From an uncultured Sulfitobacter sp. (GTDB lineage: Bacteria > Pseudomonadota > Alphaproteobacteria > Rhodobacterales > Rhodobacteraceae), in NCBI GenBank assembly GCA_937928635.1, contig CALFWM010000034.1, forward strand, positions 1 through 32,954: DNA of 32,954 bases, written 5' to 3'. The position numbers were made by a program, and so were the translations under genes. Within the stretch, counting starts at the first letter, position 1; each line of letters begins with the position of its first letter. The notes beneath the pieces are model-generated. The model did no database searches. It was not told the DNA's origin and saw only the letters and a list, made by a program, of their open reading frames with translations. Shown in pieces: positions 10,601 to 17,613 of this stretch.

Positions 10601-13017
10601 CTGCTGGTGTGGTCTTGCGCAAAACCGCAACCAACACAGTCGAGGCAATTGATGACGTAGCAACCTTCCTGATTGAGGTCGAAAACACCGGCAACGTGAC
10701 CCTGTCGGGCATCGCACTGACCGACACCCTGACCCGCGCGGATGGCACGGTACTGCAACTGACGAGCGGCCCGCGTTTTACCGGCGCAACGGCCGGCTCA
10801 ACGGAGGCAGCACTGCTGCCGGACGGCATTGCCAGCTACAGCGCGACCTACCAGATCACACAGGAAGACATCGACGCAGGCGGTATTTCAAATACGGTCA
10901 CAGGCAGTGTGATGACCCCCGGTGGTGCAACACTGACCGACATTTCTGATGATCCCAACAGCCCGGCCCCCGGCCCGTCTGATCCAACTGCGGTGGCGCT
11001 GGAACAACTGCCCTCGCTGGTCATTGAAAAATCACTTGTCGCGCAGCGCGTGTTGTTTCCAACGGTGATGGAAGTCACTTTTGACATCAGCGTGGCAAAT
11101 GACGGCAACACCACCTTGACGGAACTGTCCGTGGTGGACGATCTGGCTGCCTTTGCCGCCCCTGCGGTGATCCTCAGCACGGAATTTCCGACCATAGTTA
11201 GCGCGACAGGACTGACCACTGGTGATGTGAACGCGGGCTTTGACGGCGTTACTGACATCCAGACCCTTGCGCCGGGTGCGACACTGGCACCGGGTGAAAC
11301 CGCCATCATCACCATCACAACCGTCTATGAAGCCGCAACAGGGTTCCCGACGCCGGGTGAGAATACGGCCAATGCCACCACCGGTGAATTGCCCATTGAT
11401 GAGCCCGCGGTGGTGATTGCCACCAACATCGACAGCGATGGCGACGGCGTGCCCGATGGCATTGAATCGGATACTATTGATCGGGACGGCGATGGCATCC
11501 CGGATGCGTCAGACTATGATCCAACGGGCTATTTCTATTGCGAAGACTCTGGCCGTATCCTCAGCGGTGGTCAGATCAGCGTCAGCGGCAATGGCTTTAG
11601 CCAGACCGGCACAGGCAGCAGCGGCCCGATCCGTATTCTGCGCGATGGCTCCACCGGGGAATACCAGTTCTTTGTGACCCGCCCGGGCACCTATCAGCTG
11701 TCTTACACGCCGCCCGGCAACGCACCGTCAGAGACCCTGTTGGCCACCACCACCCCGCTCGATGTGACCAACGTGCGTGACGTGCTGACCGGCTCCGCCA
11801 CGTCAAACCCACGTGTATTGGGATCGTCCGAGTTTGGCACCTCTGGCGCGCTGGCTGACTTTAGCGCGGCGGGCAACCCGGCCTTTTACACCAACTTTGT
11901 GATTGACGCGGGCGATCCGGCGATCTTTTCCAACAACATCCCGTTCCAGTGTCAGGCCTTGGGTGATCTTGTGGCCAGCAAATCGGTCATCGGCAGTTCC
12001 GATGTGCGTCTGGGCGATCTGGTCACCTACCAGCTGGTCTATGACCTTGCCGGAGGTGCCGCAGACCTGCGCGACCTGACATTCACCGACATTCTGCCCG
12101 TTGGCATTTCCTATGTGCCGGGCTCTGCGAGCATCGCGCGGGCCGGTGCGCCAGCGGTTGCGCTGGAGCCTGTGCGCGCGGGTCGTCGCCTCAGCTGGTC
12201 CGGTGAGATGATGACGGCGGGCACCCGCACCGTGATCATGCTCAGCGGTCGTGTCGGGCCAAATGCGCCCACCGGCAATCTGGTGAACCGCACGCAGGCA
12301 CAGGGGCCAACCGGCGAAATCCTGTCAAACGTGGCAGAGGCCATTGTACGCCGCGTGCCTGAACATGTCTTTGATTGTTCTGACGTGATTGGCAAAGTCT
12401 TTGATGACCGCAACCGCAATGGCTATCAGGACGGGCCGGATGGAAACCCGATCACCGACCAGTCATTTGAGAGTGGTAAATTCTCACCTGCACCAGCAGA
12501 AGACGGCGGCGAGCCGGGACTGGCGGGCGTGCGCATTGCCACGGTAAACGGCACCTTGATCACAACGGATGCCTTTGGCCGCTACCACGTGCCATGCGCG
12601 GAACTGCCCGGCAACATCGGCAGCAACTTTATCCTGAAAGTGGACGAACGCTCCCTGCCCTCTGGCTATCGCCTGACCACGGAAAACCCCCGTGTGGTGC
12701 GTCTGACGGCGGGTAAATTTGCCAAGATGAACTTTGGCGCGGCACTGGGCCGGGTGATCGACATCACCCTGTCTGGCAATGCCTTTGATGGCGGTGCCAC
12801 ACCATCGCCCAAGCTGGCGGATGCGGTGCGCAACCTGTCCAAAACCCTGCGCAAAGAACCCTCTGTGGTGCGCCTGTCCTATGTGGCGGGCACCGAGGCG
12901 GAGGTGAAACTGGGCCGGGCCCGCATGCGCGCGGTTGAGAAATTGTTGAAACGCGAATGGCGGCGCAATGGAACCTACAAGCTGACGATCGAAAAAACGA
13001 TCCAGAATCGGCGATAG
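1657..13017 (+). CDS. Giant exported DUF11 repeat protein, 3786 aa, with C-terminal OmpA-like domain
   Basis: A start at ATG 1657 follows the purine tract GGGGGGGAG at about 1645-1653. A signal peptide (basic start, hydrophobic core near residues 20-37, AFA then TPF) predicts Sec export. Residues about 41-243 form a unique N-terminal domain. Residues about 244-3258 are 25 tandem DUF11 units of about 120 residues, each opening like PALSVSKS, with a core like YxFxVTNTGNVT and a later V[TA]Q.[DE]xDAG motif. A thrombospondin-3-like Asp-rich stretch (DSDGDGVPDGIESD, from 3259), a linker, a 26th DUF11 unit (about 3434-3560), an SdrD-B-like fold (VIGKVFDDRNRNGYQD, about 3571-3697) and an OmpA-like end (about 3698-3786, with LGRARMRAVEKLLKREW) follow. 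Nine units carry a Cys pair and most of those an EF-hand-like loop. The family is known in surface proteins. A role in adhesion or envelope architecture is inference. Confidence 0.9.
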   Translation: MRASKRRTDRCAQNRLNTFATICATWVLLCLIAITQPAFATPFTRVSPDGTALPSAYPEAGGVALILYGANGNIYYQFSDPAGAFVGFQNNGQPAAFRGNPFTINNPLTLDCGLQSCAEYFGNQIVRMEVRFTAQDGDTQQGGFDQDDISLLINGVNIGNWSDVPTENTNTSGTQAISSQLGFGNRTFDTGWFATNDAGLLAGILANQSITTQVFDADPNDNFWNFMRGNSLANPGLARVAPAYTLDKRARSGSFNGPDITSFNAVGETVFYTYDIQNVGSVRIDNLQVSDDRLGVVNCTPTTINVGQTATCQASHVVTQQEFDDQVITNVAVATGDPEFGQLGTLSDTVTLTGPGRNPGISIVKNPKNGTYAAAGQTINYTFEVRNTGDVTLSNVAVTDPLLPTLNCTQAGLAPDGVLSCSASYSVTQDDVDNGSIVNTATVNAVDPINTAQSALDSATNTALPSPAFSVLKSTPTTPTAAGQTLTYNFAVRNDGNVSIRNVTPADAKCASPISLSSGDSDNDGELDVGETHRFTCTSVPITQPEVDAGVIDNTVTVTGTPAGGSLNQISDDLSTPITRTSDFNVVKSLISAVPTMAGQTLTYQFVVTNTGNASINTINISDAKCASGPVLQSGDTSPFGELAPSETFTYTCPSIPVTQTEVDAGAVNNTVNITGTGAGGTAETGTAMLSTPVNPAPAFSVVKSTADTPTRAGDRLNYTFQLTNDGNVTIRNIALSDPKCASSISLTGGDTNNNGALDVTEVHEFSCQSIPVTQAEVDAGQVDNTVSVSGTPAGGTLGNTQDSNSTPITPAPALSLDKRLNANSPTSFDSTTDVLLFDFVVTNTGNVSLTNAITINDPMLDAAANCPALPAGGLLPGASLTCMGQHTATQPEIDAGSFTNSATASSGATTSASDTVTVPAQQNPALSVSKSGTEPTPFSAGQTITYTYVVTNTGNTTIPGSRNISIDDNRIATVTCDPTPGGGIPPGGTLQCMATYVVDADDLSVGTVTNTATATDGFVTSPTTSETVPANFTPALSLTKTADPLPADFSEAGDEISYTYEIQNTGGADFTEIITISDNRINNGAPFTCWEPTGDDPLFVADQNYPGGTPPSNINGETATCSATYAVTQADIDAGFVENEAVAETVFAPSGSNLPIASAPDRVTVPFTLPARLSVAKTAVPADLTSVAPGDVITYSFELTNTGEVTLDDVIPLDTGPTFGGQPASNTLTPFTVTVGPDGNTDGAVDTLAPDASATVTATYTLTQADIDNAAAGADPSQSIANSATATASPRSGTLDPVTPDGATTGFSPEPAFVVSKETASTPTAAGDTLDYTFFVNNTGNVAISNIVMTDPKCASGPTFEGGDLDNNDILNVGENWRYSCTSIAVTQTEVDAGQVNNTITASGTPAGGALADVTADLSTDVAEDGALEVVKSANTAPTQANQTIVYSFVVSNTGNVSIVPGVLDDPKCAANPVLQSGDANNDDALNPTETWTYTCTSVPVTQAEINDGLVSNTVSVPGTTPSGDPITPPTDTVDTPVAPAPGYAVTKVTADTPSTAGQQLAYTFRVVNNGNVSLSNINVTDAKCSAAPTLQSGDTNNNGALDPDETHVFGCTSVPLTQVELDSGTITNTVNVTANTPDGTALPQVSDTLVTPVDALPAFELAKTTSSTPTQAGDTLVYGFTLNNTGNVSISAISISDQKCSAAPVLDVASDAGADDVLSPGEIWMLSCTSIPVTQVEIDAGQVNNTATATGTPTGGTLSDADASSSTNVPSTPGLAIAKSSASTPSAAGDTLVYDFSVTNTGNTSLSSVTITDAKCATVPALQSGDANNDDALNPTETWAFTCTSVPVTQGEADAGIVLNTADVDAQDPSGTSAPTATDTSQTDITENGGFSVVKDSTSVITRAGQTLEYTFAVSNDGNVSIRNIAITDAKCAAPPQLQSGDSNNDGALNPVETFVFGCTSIPVTQAEVDAGQINNSASVDGTVPGGNALPPATDTDVTGVAPSPSLEAIKTITSTGVALDDTVTFRIEVRNTGNVTLTAITLSDTLTRADGTPLTLAQGVSFVSASDNSPFGMLLPNEVAVYTASYVLTQPDIDAGGLANTATAMGNPPNGAPVEDTSDDGIPGNGNDNPTLLNIPAQPALGLTKTLEAVVKADNNTAASFDTVGDRLDYIFRVSNLGNVTITDPVSITDPLITGAGGVITCDPVPLVPGGTLDCRGSYAVTLDDLNTGQVDNSATASDGNVTSPNADVTVTAVQSPAINTVKTARPISPTQFVVGATVTYDYVTTNTGNVTLTTPVEIIDNLIPASDITCPPWPGTLDPGETYTCIGTYTVTSDDVDLGVVTNIALGRSGTTDSPQVSESIPDNAIPALSIVKSSVDTSFASLGDQLNYSFDITNSGERAFVRPITVEDSRIGSLTCWTPTPGDPDFQAGESATCSAPYTVTQMDLDAGFVTNEAFAQTFFGNDTPVVSAPDSVTIDANRTPALALIKSVVLPQGRTNQTLTAGDVLSYTLTLRNPGNQTVRNITVADPLLGLTCPIASLAPGGVNASCRGTLTLTQTQIDAGQIVNDATANGADPQGGAVGATDQLITPLPTPAPGLSLVKSANVSPFGPVGSTIVYGFEVTNTGNVTLRNVALSDPRVPGFACTIPRLLPQEVNGGCSAPYTVTQDDVDAGSITNTASATGRDPSGAPVSGSGSVTTPGPAAAAGLEATKTFLFDGTIAGSLVTFNVSVVNTGNVTLSDVVPTDTLTRANGDPLALNAPGLRLISGDTDNDNALDVTERWIYTGTYTLQQEDINQGGISNVVVVTARDPNGAPVDDTADDGDDADGNTTDDPTVFDIPFGPLIGMVKSVSTPGAVAGDTVVFDFAVRNLGNVDLEDVTLSDTLTRADGAPLTLTTAPQLISGDVAQPGVLNLREVFLYRATYMLTQADIDAGGIANTATVMAVDGSGFPVMDISDDGDSGDGNTVDDPALLNIPPAAGVVLRKTATNTVEAIDDVATFLIEVENTGNVTLSGIALTDTLTRADGTVLQLTSGPRFTGATAGSTEAALLPDGIASYSATYQITQEDIDAGGISNTVTGSVMTPGGATLTDISDDPNSPAPGPSDPTAVALEQLPSLVIEKSLVAQRVLFPTVMEVTFDISVANDGNTTLTELSVVDDLAAFAAPAVILSTEFPTIVSATGLTTGDVNAGFDGVTDIQTLAPGATLAPGETAIITITTVYEAATGFPTPGENTANATTGELPIDEPAVVIATNIDSDGDGVPDGIESDTIDRDGDGIPDASDYDPTGYFYCEDSGRILSGGQISVSGNGFSQTGTGSSGPIRILRDGSTGEYQFFVTRPGTYQLSYTPPGNAPSETLLATTTPLDVTNVRDVLTGSATSNPRVLGSSEFGTSGALADFSAAGNPAFYTNFVIDAGDPAIFSNNIPFQCQALGDLVASKSVIGSSDVRLGDLVTYQLVYDLAGGAADLRDLTFTDILPVGISYVPGSASIARAGAPAVALEPVRAGRRLSWSGEMMTAGTRTVIMLSGRVGPNAPTGNLVNRTQAQGPTGEILSNVAEAIVRRVPEHVFDCSDVIGKVFDDRNRNGYQDGPDGNPITDQSFESGKFSPAPAEDGGEPGLAGVRIATVNGTLITTDAFGRYHVPCAELPGNIGSNFILKVDERSLPSGYRLTTENPRVVRLTAGKFAKMNFGAALGRVIDITLSGNAFDGGATPSPKLADAVRNLSKTLRKEPSVVRLSYVAGTEAEVKLGRARMRAVEKLLKREWRRNGTYKLTIEKTIQNRR
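2386..11430 (+). repeat. Array of 25 tandem DUF11-coding repeats (about 362 bp each)
   Basis: Translation divides into 25 consecutive units averaging 120-121 residues. They are diverged at DNA level but fall into types. Type A (units 3-5 and 10-15; 3058-4092 and 5590-7674) has KC and CTS cysteines. Type B (units 16 and 22-24) has a DTLTRADG-like core. A third set (units 6-8 and 17-19) repeats as an ordered triplet. The best nucleotide matches, such as units 11 and 14 around 6080-6130 and 7125-7180, differ mostly at third codon positions, which indicates old duplications kept by selection on the protein. Unit boundaries were set by eye and may move by several residues. Confidence 0.85.
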
Positions 13018-13025
13018 GGAGAGTG

Positions 13026-16000
13026 ATGATGAGTGATATGTTGACGCCCCGCCCGCAAAAACACCGCACCCTCCGGTGCCCGCTGCGCTGGCTGCTGACC
13101 TGCACCGCCCTGACAACCCTGCCCGTGGCAGGGGCCTCGCAAGATTGCCTGCTGCCCAATGGGGAGGCCTGTTCTGGTGACATTGCTGTGAGTGTTCCAG
13201 CCGGTGCAAATACCGAATTCACGGGCAACAGCGGTGATCTTGGCCTTGATGGGTTTGACATCACGGTTGATGGCGCACCCGTAGCGCAGGATGGCACAAT
13301 CACCACCGCGCCGCCGCGCGCCAGCACCAAGCAGCGCCGTCAGGATGTCGCGCTGGCGCAGGCCGAGGTAGCGGTTAAATTTGACGGGCTGGACGTGCGC
13401 CCTCGGTTGACCCTTGGCGCTGTGGGCACCCGCGCACCGCAACCCGGCGACAGCGTGCGGCTGGTCAATCAGATGAACTACCCCGCCTTTGTGACCCGTG
13501 GTGAATTGCGGGTGATTGAGGTGGATGCACGTGGCCGTGGCCGGGTGATCCGCACACAGGCCCTGGCCCCAAACGACGAACTGACCCTGCGCGCCCCCGC
13601 AGGGGGCACCACGGTCTATTACAGCTACCGTGTTTATGACGCGCGCGGGCGCTATGACGAAACCCAACCCCTGGAGCTCAATGACCTGATGGGGCGCGGC
13701 GCACCGTTGATCCCGGTGCAAAACGGCGATCTGGTTGAGGAGGGGATCGACACCACCGCCACCAGCCGCATTCCGGTCTATGGTGGCGGCGTTACTGTCT
13801 CGGGGCGCAATCTGGGCAATGGGCAAGTTGTATCGACCTTGGGCGAACGGCTGCGCGCAGATGAAGGGGGCACCTTTGTTGTGCAGCGTATCCTGCCGAA
13901 GGGTGATCATCTGGTGAATGTTGATGTCGCAGGCGGGCAGAACCTGAGCCGTGACATCACCATCCCCTCGCATGAATTGTTTTATGTCGGCATCATTGAT
14001 CTGACGCTGCACCACTCGCTGGAAAACGAGCTTGAAGAAGCCTCTGGCGTTGAGTTTGACGAAACCACCGAACGGGGGCGCGTGGCGTTTTACCTCAAGG
14101 GCAAGATCAAGGGCGATGTGCTGCTGACGGCCGCACTGGACACGGGCGAGGATGATCTATCCAACCTGCTCAGCAATCTGGATGAAAAAGACCCGCGCAG
14201 TCTGATTGACCGTATCGACCCGGATGAATTTTATCCCGTTTACGGGGATGACAGCACCTCGGTGGATGATGCACCCACCGCTGGCAGACTTTATGTGCGG
14301 CTGGAAAAAGATGCGAGCCATGTGGTTTGGGGCACGTTCAAATCGCAAATCGGTGGCACGGAATATCTGCGCAATGACCGCACGCTTTACGGTGCACAGG
14401 CGGTCTACAGATCGCAGGCCCAGACCGGCAATGGCCAGTCCCGGGTGGAGGCACAGGTATATGGGGCCCAGCCTGACACCCTGCCCCAGCGCGACGTGTT
14501 TCTGGGCACAGGCGGATCCGTTTATTTCTTGCAGTTTCAGGATATTAGCCGAGGGTCTGAAACCATCCAGATTGAGGTTCAAGACCCCAACACAGGCCGC
14601 GTGATTTCGCGCCGGGTGCTGGCCTATGGCGTGGATTATGACGTCAACTATGTGCAGGGTCTGGTCACCCTGCGCGCACCCCTGTCGGGCACTGTTGGTG
14701 ACGGCGATCTGGTGGAGGGCAACCCCTCGGGCGACAACAACGCCTTTTTGGTCGCAACCTATGAACACACGCCAACCCTCTCGGACATCGACAGTTTTTC
14801 CTATGGCGGGCGGGTGCAGGTCTGGGCAAACGACCATTGGCGCTTTGGCGTAACGGCACAACGCGAGGACCTGGGCAGCGATGATCAAACCGCTTACGGC
14901 GCGGACATCCTGTATCAACCCTCAGAACGCACCTATTTCAGCTTTGAATATGCCCGCACCGATGGTCCGGGTCTGGATCAGAGCCTGTCTGTTGACGGCG
15001 GCCTGACCGGCGGGATTGAGGCAGGCGTTGCCGGTTCGGGCCGGGCGTATCGGCTCAACGCGCAGGCAGATTTGCAAGAGCTTGGCTTTGCCACCCCCGG
15101 TCTGGTTGGCGGCTATTTTGAAGACCGCTCTGCGGGGTTTTCGACCCTCAGCTACCGCAGCGTGAATGATGAGCGCCTTTATGGTCTGTTTCTTGAAATT
15201 GATGTGACAGACAGTTGGAGCCTGCGCGCGGACTACGATTATTTTGAAGACTCAGCGGGCCGCGAAATTGCCGAAGGCGCGTTGGCCGCAACCTATCACT
15301 ATTCTGAGCGCGTTGATCTGAGCTTTGCGGTGGAATATGTGGATGAAGTCCGCCCCGGCGTGGCTGCTGACACCGGCACACGCACTGATGTGGCCTTTCG
15401 CATTGACGTGCAACAAACCGAGAAATTCCGCTGGTTTGGCTACGCGCAGGGCAGCGTGGAACGCTCCGGGGGACTGTCGGAAAACAACCGCATCGGATTG
15501 GGCGCGGAATATGCGTTTAACAACAACTGGACGGCCTTTGTCGAAGTCTCTGAAGGCAATCTGGGCGCCGGTGCGCAGGTCAAATTCAGCTATGCGGATG
15601 AACAGGGCAACACCACCTATTTCGGCTATGCGCTGGACCCGAACCGCAAACTTGACGGGTTGTCCCTGTCGGGGCGCGACAAGGGGCGTTTTGTGGCCGG
15701 GGCCACGCGCAAGATCAACGAACAGGTGACGATCACCGGGGAAAATTCCTATGATCTGTTTGGGTCGCGTAAATCGCTGACCAGCAGCTATGGCGCAAAT
15801 TATGCGGTAAACGACCGGCTGACGTTTGATGGCACCCTGGAGGTCGGCCGCGTGCGCGACGAATTGGTGAACACCGATTTTGACCGCACGGCCCTGTCGC
15901 TGGGGGCGACCTATGATGATGAACGCCTAACATGGCGCGCCCGCATTGAGGCCCGCCATGACGAGGGCCTGACGGCAGGCAGCAACCGCGATGCGGATAC

Positions 16001-16628
16001 CGTCGCCGCCACGTTCACCGCACGCTACAAGGTCAGTGATGCCGCGCGGTTCCTGTTTGCCTTTGAAGGGATCACGTCGGACAATGCCACCGCCTCCGTG
16101 CCGGACGCCGAATATGCCGAGTTGAGTTTTGGATACGCCTTTCGCCCTGTCGAAAATGACCGGCTGAACGTGCTGGCCAAATACCAGTTTATTCATGACA
16201 TGACGGAGCGGTCCGGTTTTACCGCCCCCGCAGGCAGTAACTTTCTGACAACGCCGCGCCAGCGGGCGCATATTCTGAGTGTGGATGCGTCTTACGATCT
16301 GAACCAGCAGTGGACGATTGGCGGCAAACTGGGGGGGCGTTGGTCTGATCAGGACAATGGCTTTGGCTTTGTGTCCAACAACGCCACATTGGGCGTGATC
16401 AACATGCGCTATCACGCGGTGCACAAATGGGATTTCCTGCTGGAAGCGCGCCAGTTGGATGCGCAGGACGCAGGGTCACAATTTGGCATTCTGGCCGCGG
16501 CCTACCGTCACTTTGGCAATAATTTCAAAGTGGGGCTGGGGTACAATGCAGGCCGGTTCTCGGATGATCTGGCCGATGTGACCTACGATGACAGGGGAAT
16601 CTTTCTGAACATCATCGGCAAGTTCTGA
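13026..16628 (+). CDS. Predicted outer-membrane beta-barrel protein paired with the DUF11 protein, 1200 aa
   Basis: The gene begins 8 bases after the giant gene's stop. AGGGAGAG lies before two adjacent ATGs (13026 and 13029), so either start is possible. An upstream in-frame ATG at 12957 lies inside the giant gene and would put 23 polar residues before the signal peptide. The signal peptide (LRWLLTCTALTTLPVAGA) is followed by a globular periplasmic region. From about residue 317 comes a segment typical of DUF11-associated membrane proteins (HHSLENELEEAS, YPVYGDDSTSVDDAPTAGRLYVRLE near 404). From about 591 to the end the sequence alternates hydrophobic and polar residues in short strands and finishes with IFLNIIGKF. 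A terminal Phe is the usual signal for barrel insertion by BAM. The spacing implies co-transcription and a joint job, perhaps anchoring or exporting the giant protein. No characterised homologue is recognised. Confidence 0.85.
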   Translation: MMSDMLTPRPQKHRTLRCPLRWLLTCTALTTLPVAGASQDCLLPNGEACSGDIAVSVPAGANTEFTGNSGDLGLDGFDITVDGAPVAQDGTITTAPPRASTKQRRQDVALAQAEVAVKFDGLDVRPRLTLGAVGTRAPQPGDSVRLVNQMNYPAFVTRGELRVIEVDARGRGRVIRTQALAPNDELTLRAPAGGTTVYYSYRVYDARGRYDETQPLELNDLMGRGAPLIPVQNGDLVEEGIDTTATSRIPVYGGGVTVSGRNLGNGQVVSTLGERLRADEGGTFVVQRILPKGDHLVNVDVAGGQNLSRDITIPSHELFYVGIIDLTLHHSLENELEEASGVEFDETTERGRVAFYLKGKIKGDVLLTAALDTGEDDLSNLLSNLDEKDPRSLIDRIDPDEFYPVYGDDSTSVDDAPTAGRLYVRLEKDASHVVWGTFKSQIGGTEYLRNDRTLYGAQAVYRSQAQTGNGQSRVEAQVYGAQPDTLPQRDVFLGTGGSVYFLQFQDISRGSETIQIEVQDPNTGRVISRRVLAYGVDYDVNYVQGLVTLRAPLSGTVGDGDLVEGNPSGDNNAFLVATYEHTPTLSDIDSFSYGGRVQVWANDHWRFGVTAQREDLGSDDQTAYGADILYQPSERTYFSFEYARTDGPGLDQSLSVDGGLTGGIEAGVAGSGRAYRLNAQADLQELGFATPGLVGGYFEDRSAGFSTLSYRSVNDERLYGLFLEIDVTDSWSLRADYDYFEDSAGREIAEGALAATYHYSERVDLSFAVEYVDEVRPGVAADTGTRTDVAFRIDVQQTEKFRWFGYAQGSVERSGGLSENNRIGLGAEYAFNNNWTAFVEVSEGNLGAGAQVKFSYADEQGNTTYFGYALDPNRKLDGLSLSGRDKGRFVAGATRKINEQVTITGENSYDLFGSRKSLTSSYGANYAVNDRLTFDGTLEVGRVRDELVNTDFDRTALSLGATYDDERLTWRARIEARHDEGLTAGSNRDADTVAATFTARYKVSDAARFLFAFEGITSDNATASVPDAEYAELSFGYAFRPVENDRLNVLAKYQFIHDMTERSGFTAPAGSNFLTTPRQRAHILSVDASYDLNQQWTIGGKLGGRWSDQDNGFGFVSNNATLGVINMRYHAVHKWDFLLEARQLDAQDAGSQFGILAAAYRHFGNNFKVGLGYNAGRFSDDLADVTYDDRGIFLNIIGKF

Positions 16629-16650
16629 CGCGACATTTCTGGGCACCCAT

Positions 16651-16668
16651 GGCGGGCTGAAGCCCGCC
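16651..16668. terminator. Hairpin between convergent operons
   Basis: GGCGGGC and GCCCGCC form a perfect 7-bp GC stem around TGAA, 22 bases after the barrel-protein stop and touching the stop of the convergent RidA-like gene at 16669. There is no strong T-run on either side. It probably acts as a shared terminator of both convergent transcripts. Confidence 0.6.
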
Positions 16669-17064
16669 TTACGACAAAACCGCTGTCGCCTCGATTTCAA
16701 TCAGGGCTTCGTCTTCGACCAGCCCTGCAACCACCACCATGGTCATGGCCGGAAAATGGCGGCCCAGCACCTTGCGATAGACCTCTCCCACCTCGCGCTG
16801 ACGGGCAACGTATTCTGTTTTATCAATGACATACCAGGTAAGGCGCACAATATCGCTGGCCTGTCCCCCAGCGGTTTCAACCACGCTCAGAATGTTGCGC
16901 AGGGTCTGTTCCATCTGGCCAATAAAATCATAGGTTTCAAACACCTGATCCGCGTTCCAGCCAATCTGCCCCCCGACAAACAGCTGATTGTCGGGCGTGC
17001 GCATCGCGTTGGCATAGCCCTTGGCCTTGGCCCAGCCTTCGGGTTGGATCACATCATGTGGCAT
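16669..17064 (-). CDS. RidA-like (YjgF/UK114 family) protein
   Basis: The product of 131 residues has the size and the conserved features of the Rid family (LFVGGQIGWNAD, QTLRNILSVVETAG, DIVRLTWYVID, VYRKVLGRHFPAMT). Canonical RidA removes reactive enamine/imine intermediates using an Arg in a motif like ARS near the C-terminus. Here that stretch reads AMT, so the key Arg is replaced by Met and enamine deaminase activity is doubtful. The ATG at 17064 sits 6 bases after AAGGAG; the preceding ATG at 17067 is an alternative. The gene overlaps the 3' end of the thioesterase gene by about 11-14 bases and must be co-transcribed with it. Such Rid subfamilies are frequent in aromatic and amino-acid catabolic clusters. 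Confidence 0.85.
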   Translation of the reverse strand: MPHDVIQPEGWAKAKGYANAMRTPDNQLFVGGQIGWNADQVFETYDFIGQMEQTLRNILSVVETAGGQASDIVRLTWYVIDKTEYVARQREVGEVYRKVLGRHFPAMTMVVVAGLVEDEALIEIEATAVLS

Positions 17065-17431
17065 CATCTTCTCCTTGCAAATGCAGGGCCAACCGCGCTC
17101 TGACCGGGTCGGGCCAGGGTGTTGGTCTGCCGTCGTTTCCTACATGTACCAATGTTGCTGTGGCCGCAAAACGTTTGTTGGCCCCGCGTGGCACAACCCC
17201 CGTCGCGATGTCGATCATATCCCCCAACCGGCTAGGCGCGCTAAATTCTGCGCTGACCTGCACCGTCGGCACGCCGTTTCCCGGGTGCATCGGGCCAAAG
17301 GCATAGTCCAGCTCCGCTTCAAAGAACCCCTCAACCGTGTCGTTGATCATCTCAAAATAGCGCGGGTAAAACACGATCCCGGCCGGGTCATAGTGTTTGA
17401 ACCTGATCTTTTGGTGATGCAGATATCCCAT
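17054..17431 (-). CDS. Hot-dog acyl-CoA thioesterase, 4-hydroxybenzoyl-CoA thioesterase family
   Basis: The 125-residue product starts IRFKHYDPAGIVFYPRYFEM. The Asp in HYDPAGIVFYPRYFE (residue 15) corresponds to the catalytic Asp of the Pseudomonas-type 4-hydroxybenzoyl-CoA thioesterase. The single hot-dog fold would hydrolyse an acyl- or aroyl-CoA to the free acid in the cytoplasm. The real substrate is unknown: the family also includes YbgC-like enzymes, but this gene is not in a tol-pal context. It is first in a two-gene minus-strand unit with the RidA-like gene and diverges from the thiolase-like operon across a 182-base promoter region, which suggests one shared catabolic function. Confidence 0.8.
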   Translation of the reverse strand: MGYLHHQKIRFKHYDPAGIVFYPRYFEMINDTVEGFFEAELDYAFGPMHPGNGVPTVQVSAEFSAPSRLGDMIDIATGVVPRGANKRFAATATLVHVGNDGRPTPWPDPVRARLALHLQGEDDAT

Positions 17432-17613
17432 CTGCGTCCTTTCTCATACGCTGTGCCTATGCAAGGCTAGCCTGCGCCCCTATGTCTTTCAAGGTTAGAT
17501 ATTTCTGACCTAAAATAAATCGAGCCTCACCGCCTAATCGCGCTTGTGTAATCATCCACAACCCTTACCCTGTTGCCATTCACGCTTTTGCAACGCCTGG
17601 CCAACCGGATTTC
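17432..17613. promoter_or_regulatory. Divergent promoter region with two palindromic sites
   Basis: This interval separates the thioesterase (minus) and thiolase-like (plus) starts. It contains the perfect 10-bp palindrome AGGCTAGCCT (17464-17473), and the near-perfect inverted repeat AGGTTAG (17492-17498) and CTGACCT (17505-17511) with one mismatch. Both share the AGG.TAG theme and their centres lie about 33 bases (three helical turns) apart, which is compatible with binding of a dimeric regulator. No regulator gene of the usual MarR/GntR/IclR type is adjacent; the nearest regulator is the LuxR-type gene 3.7 kb downstream. Core promoter elements could not be assigned with confidence. Confidence 0.45.

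Noticed and set aside
2386..11430. CRISPR-like or tandem DNA repeat interpretation of the regular periodicity
   Set aside because: The period is about 362 bp, the copies are diverged at DNA level and the frame is open throughout, so it is a protein repeat.
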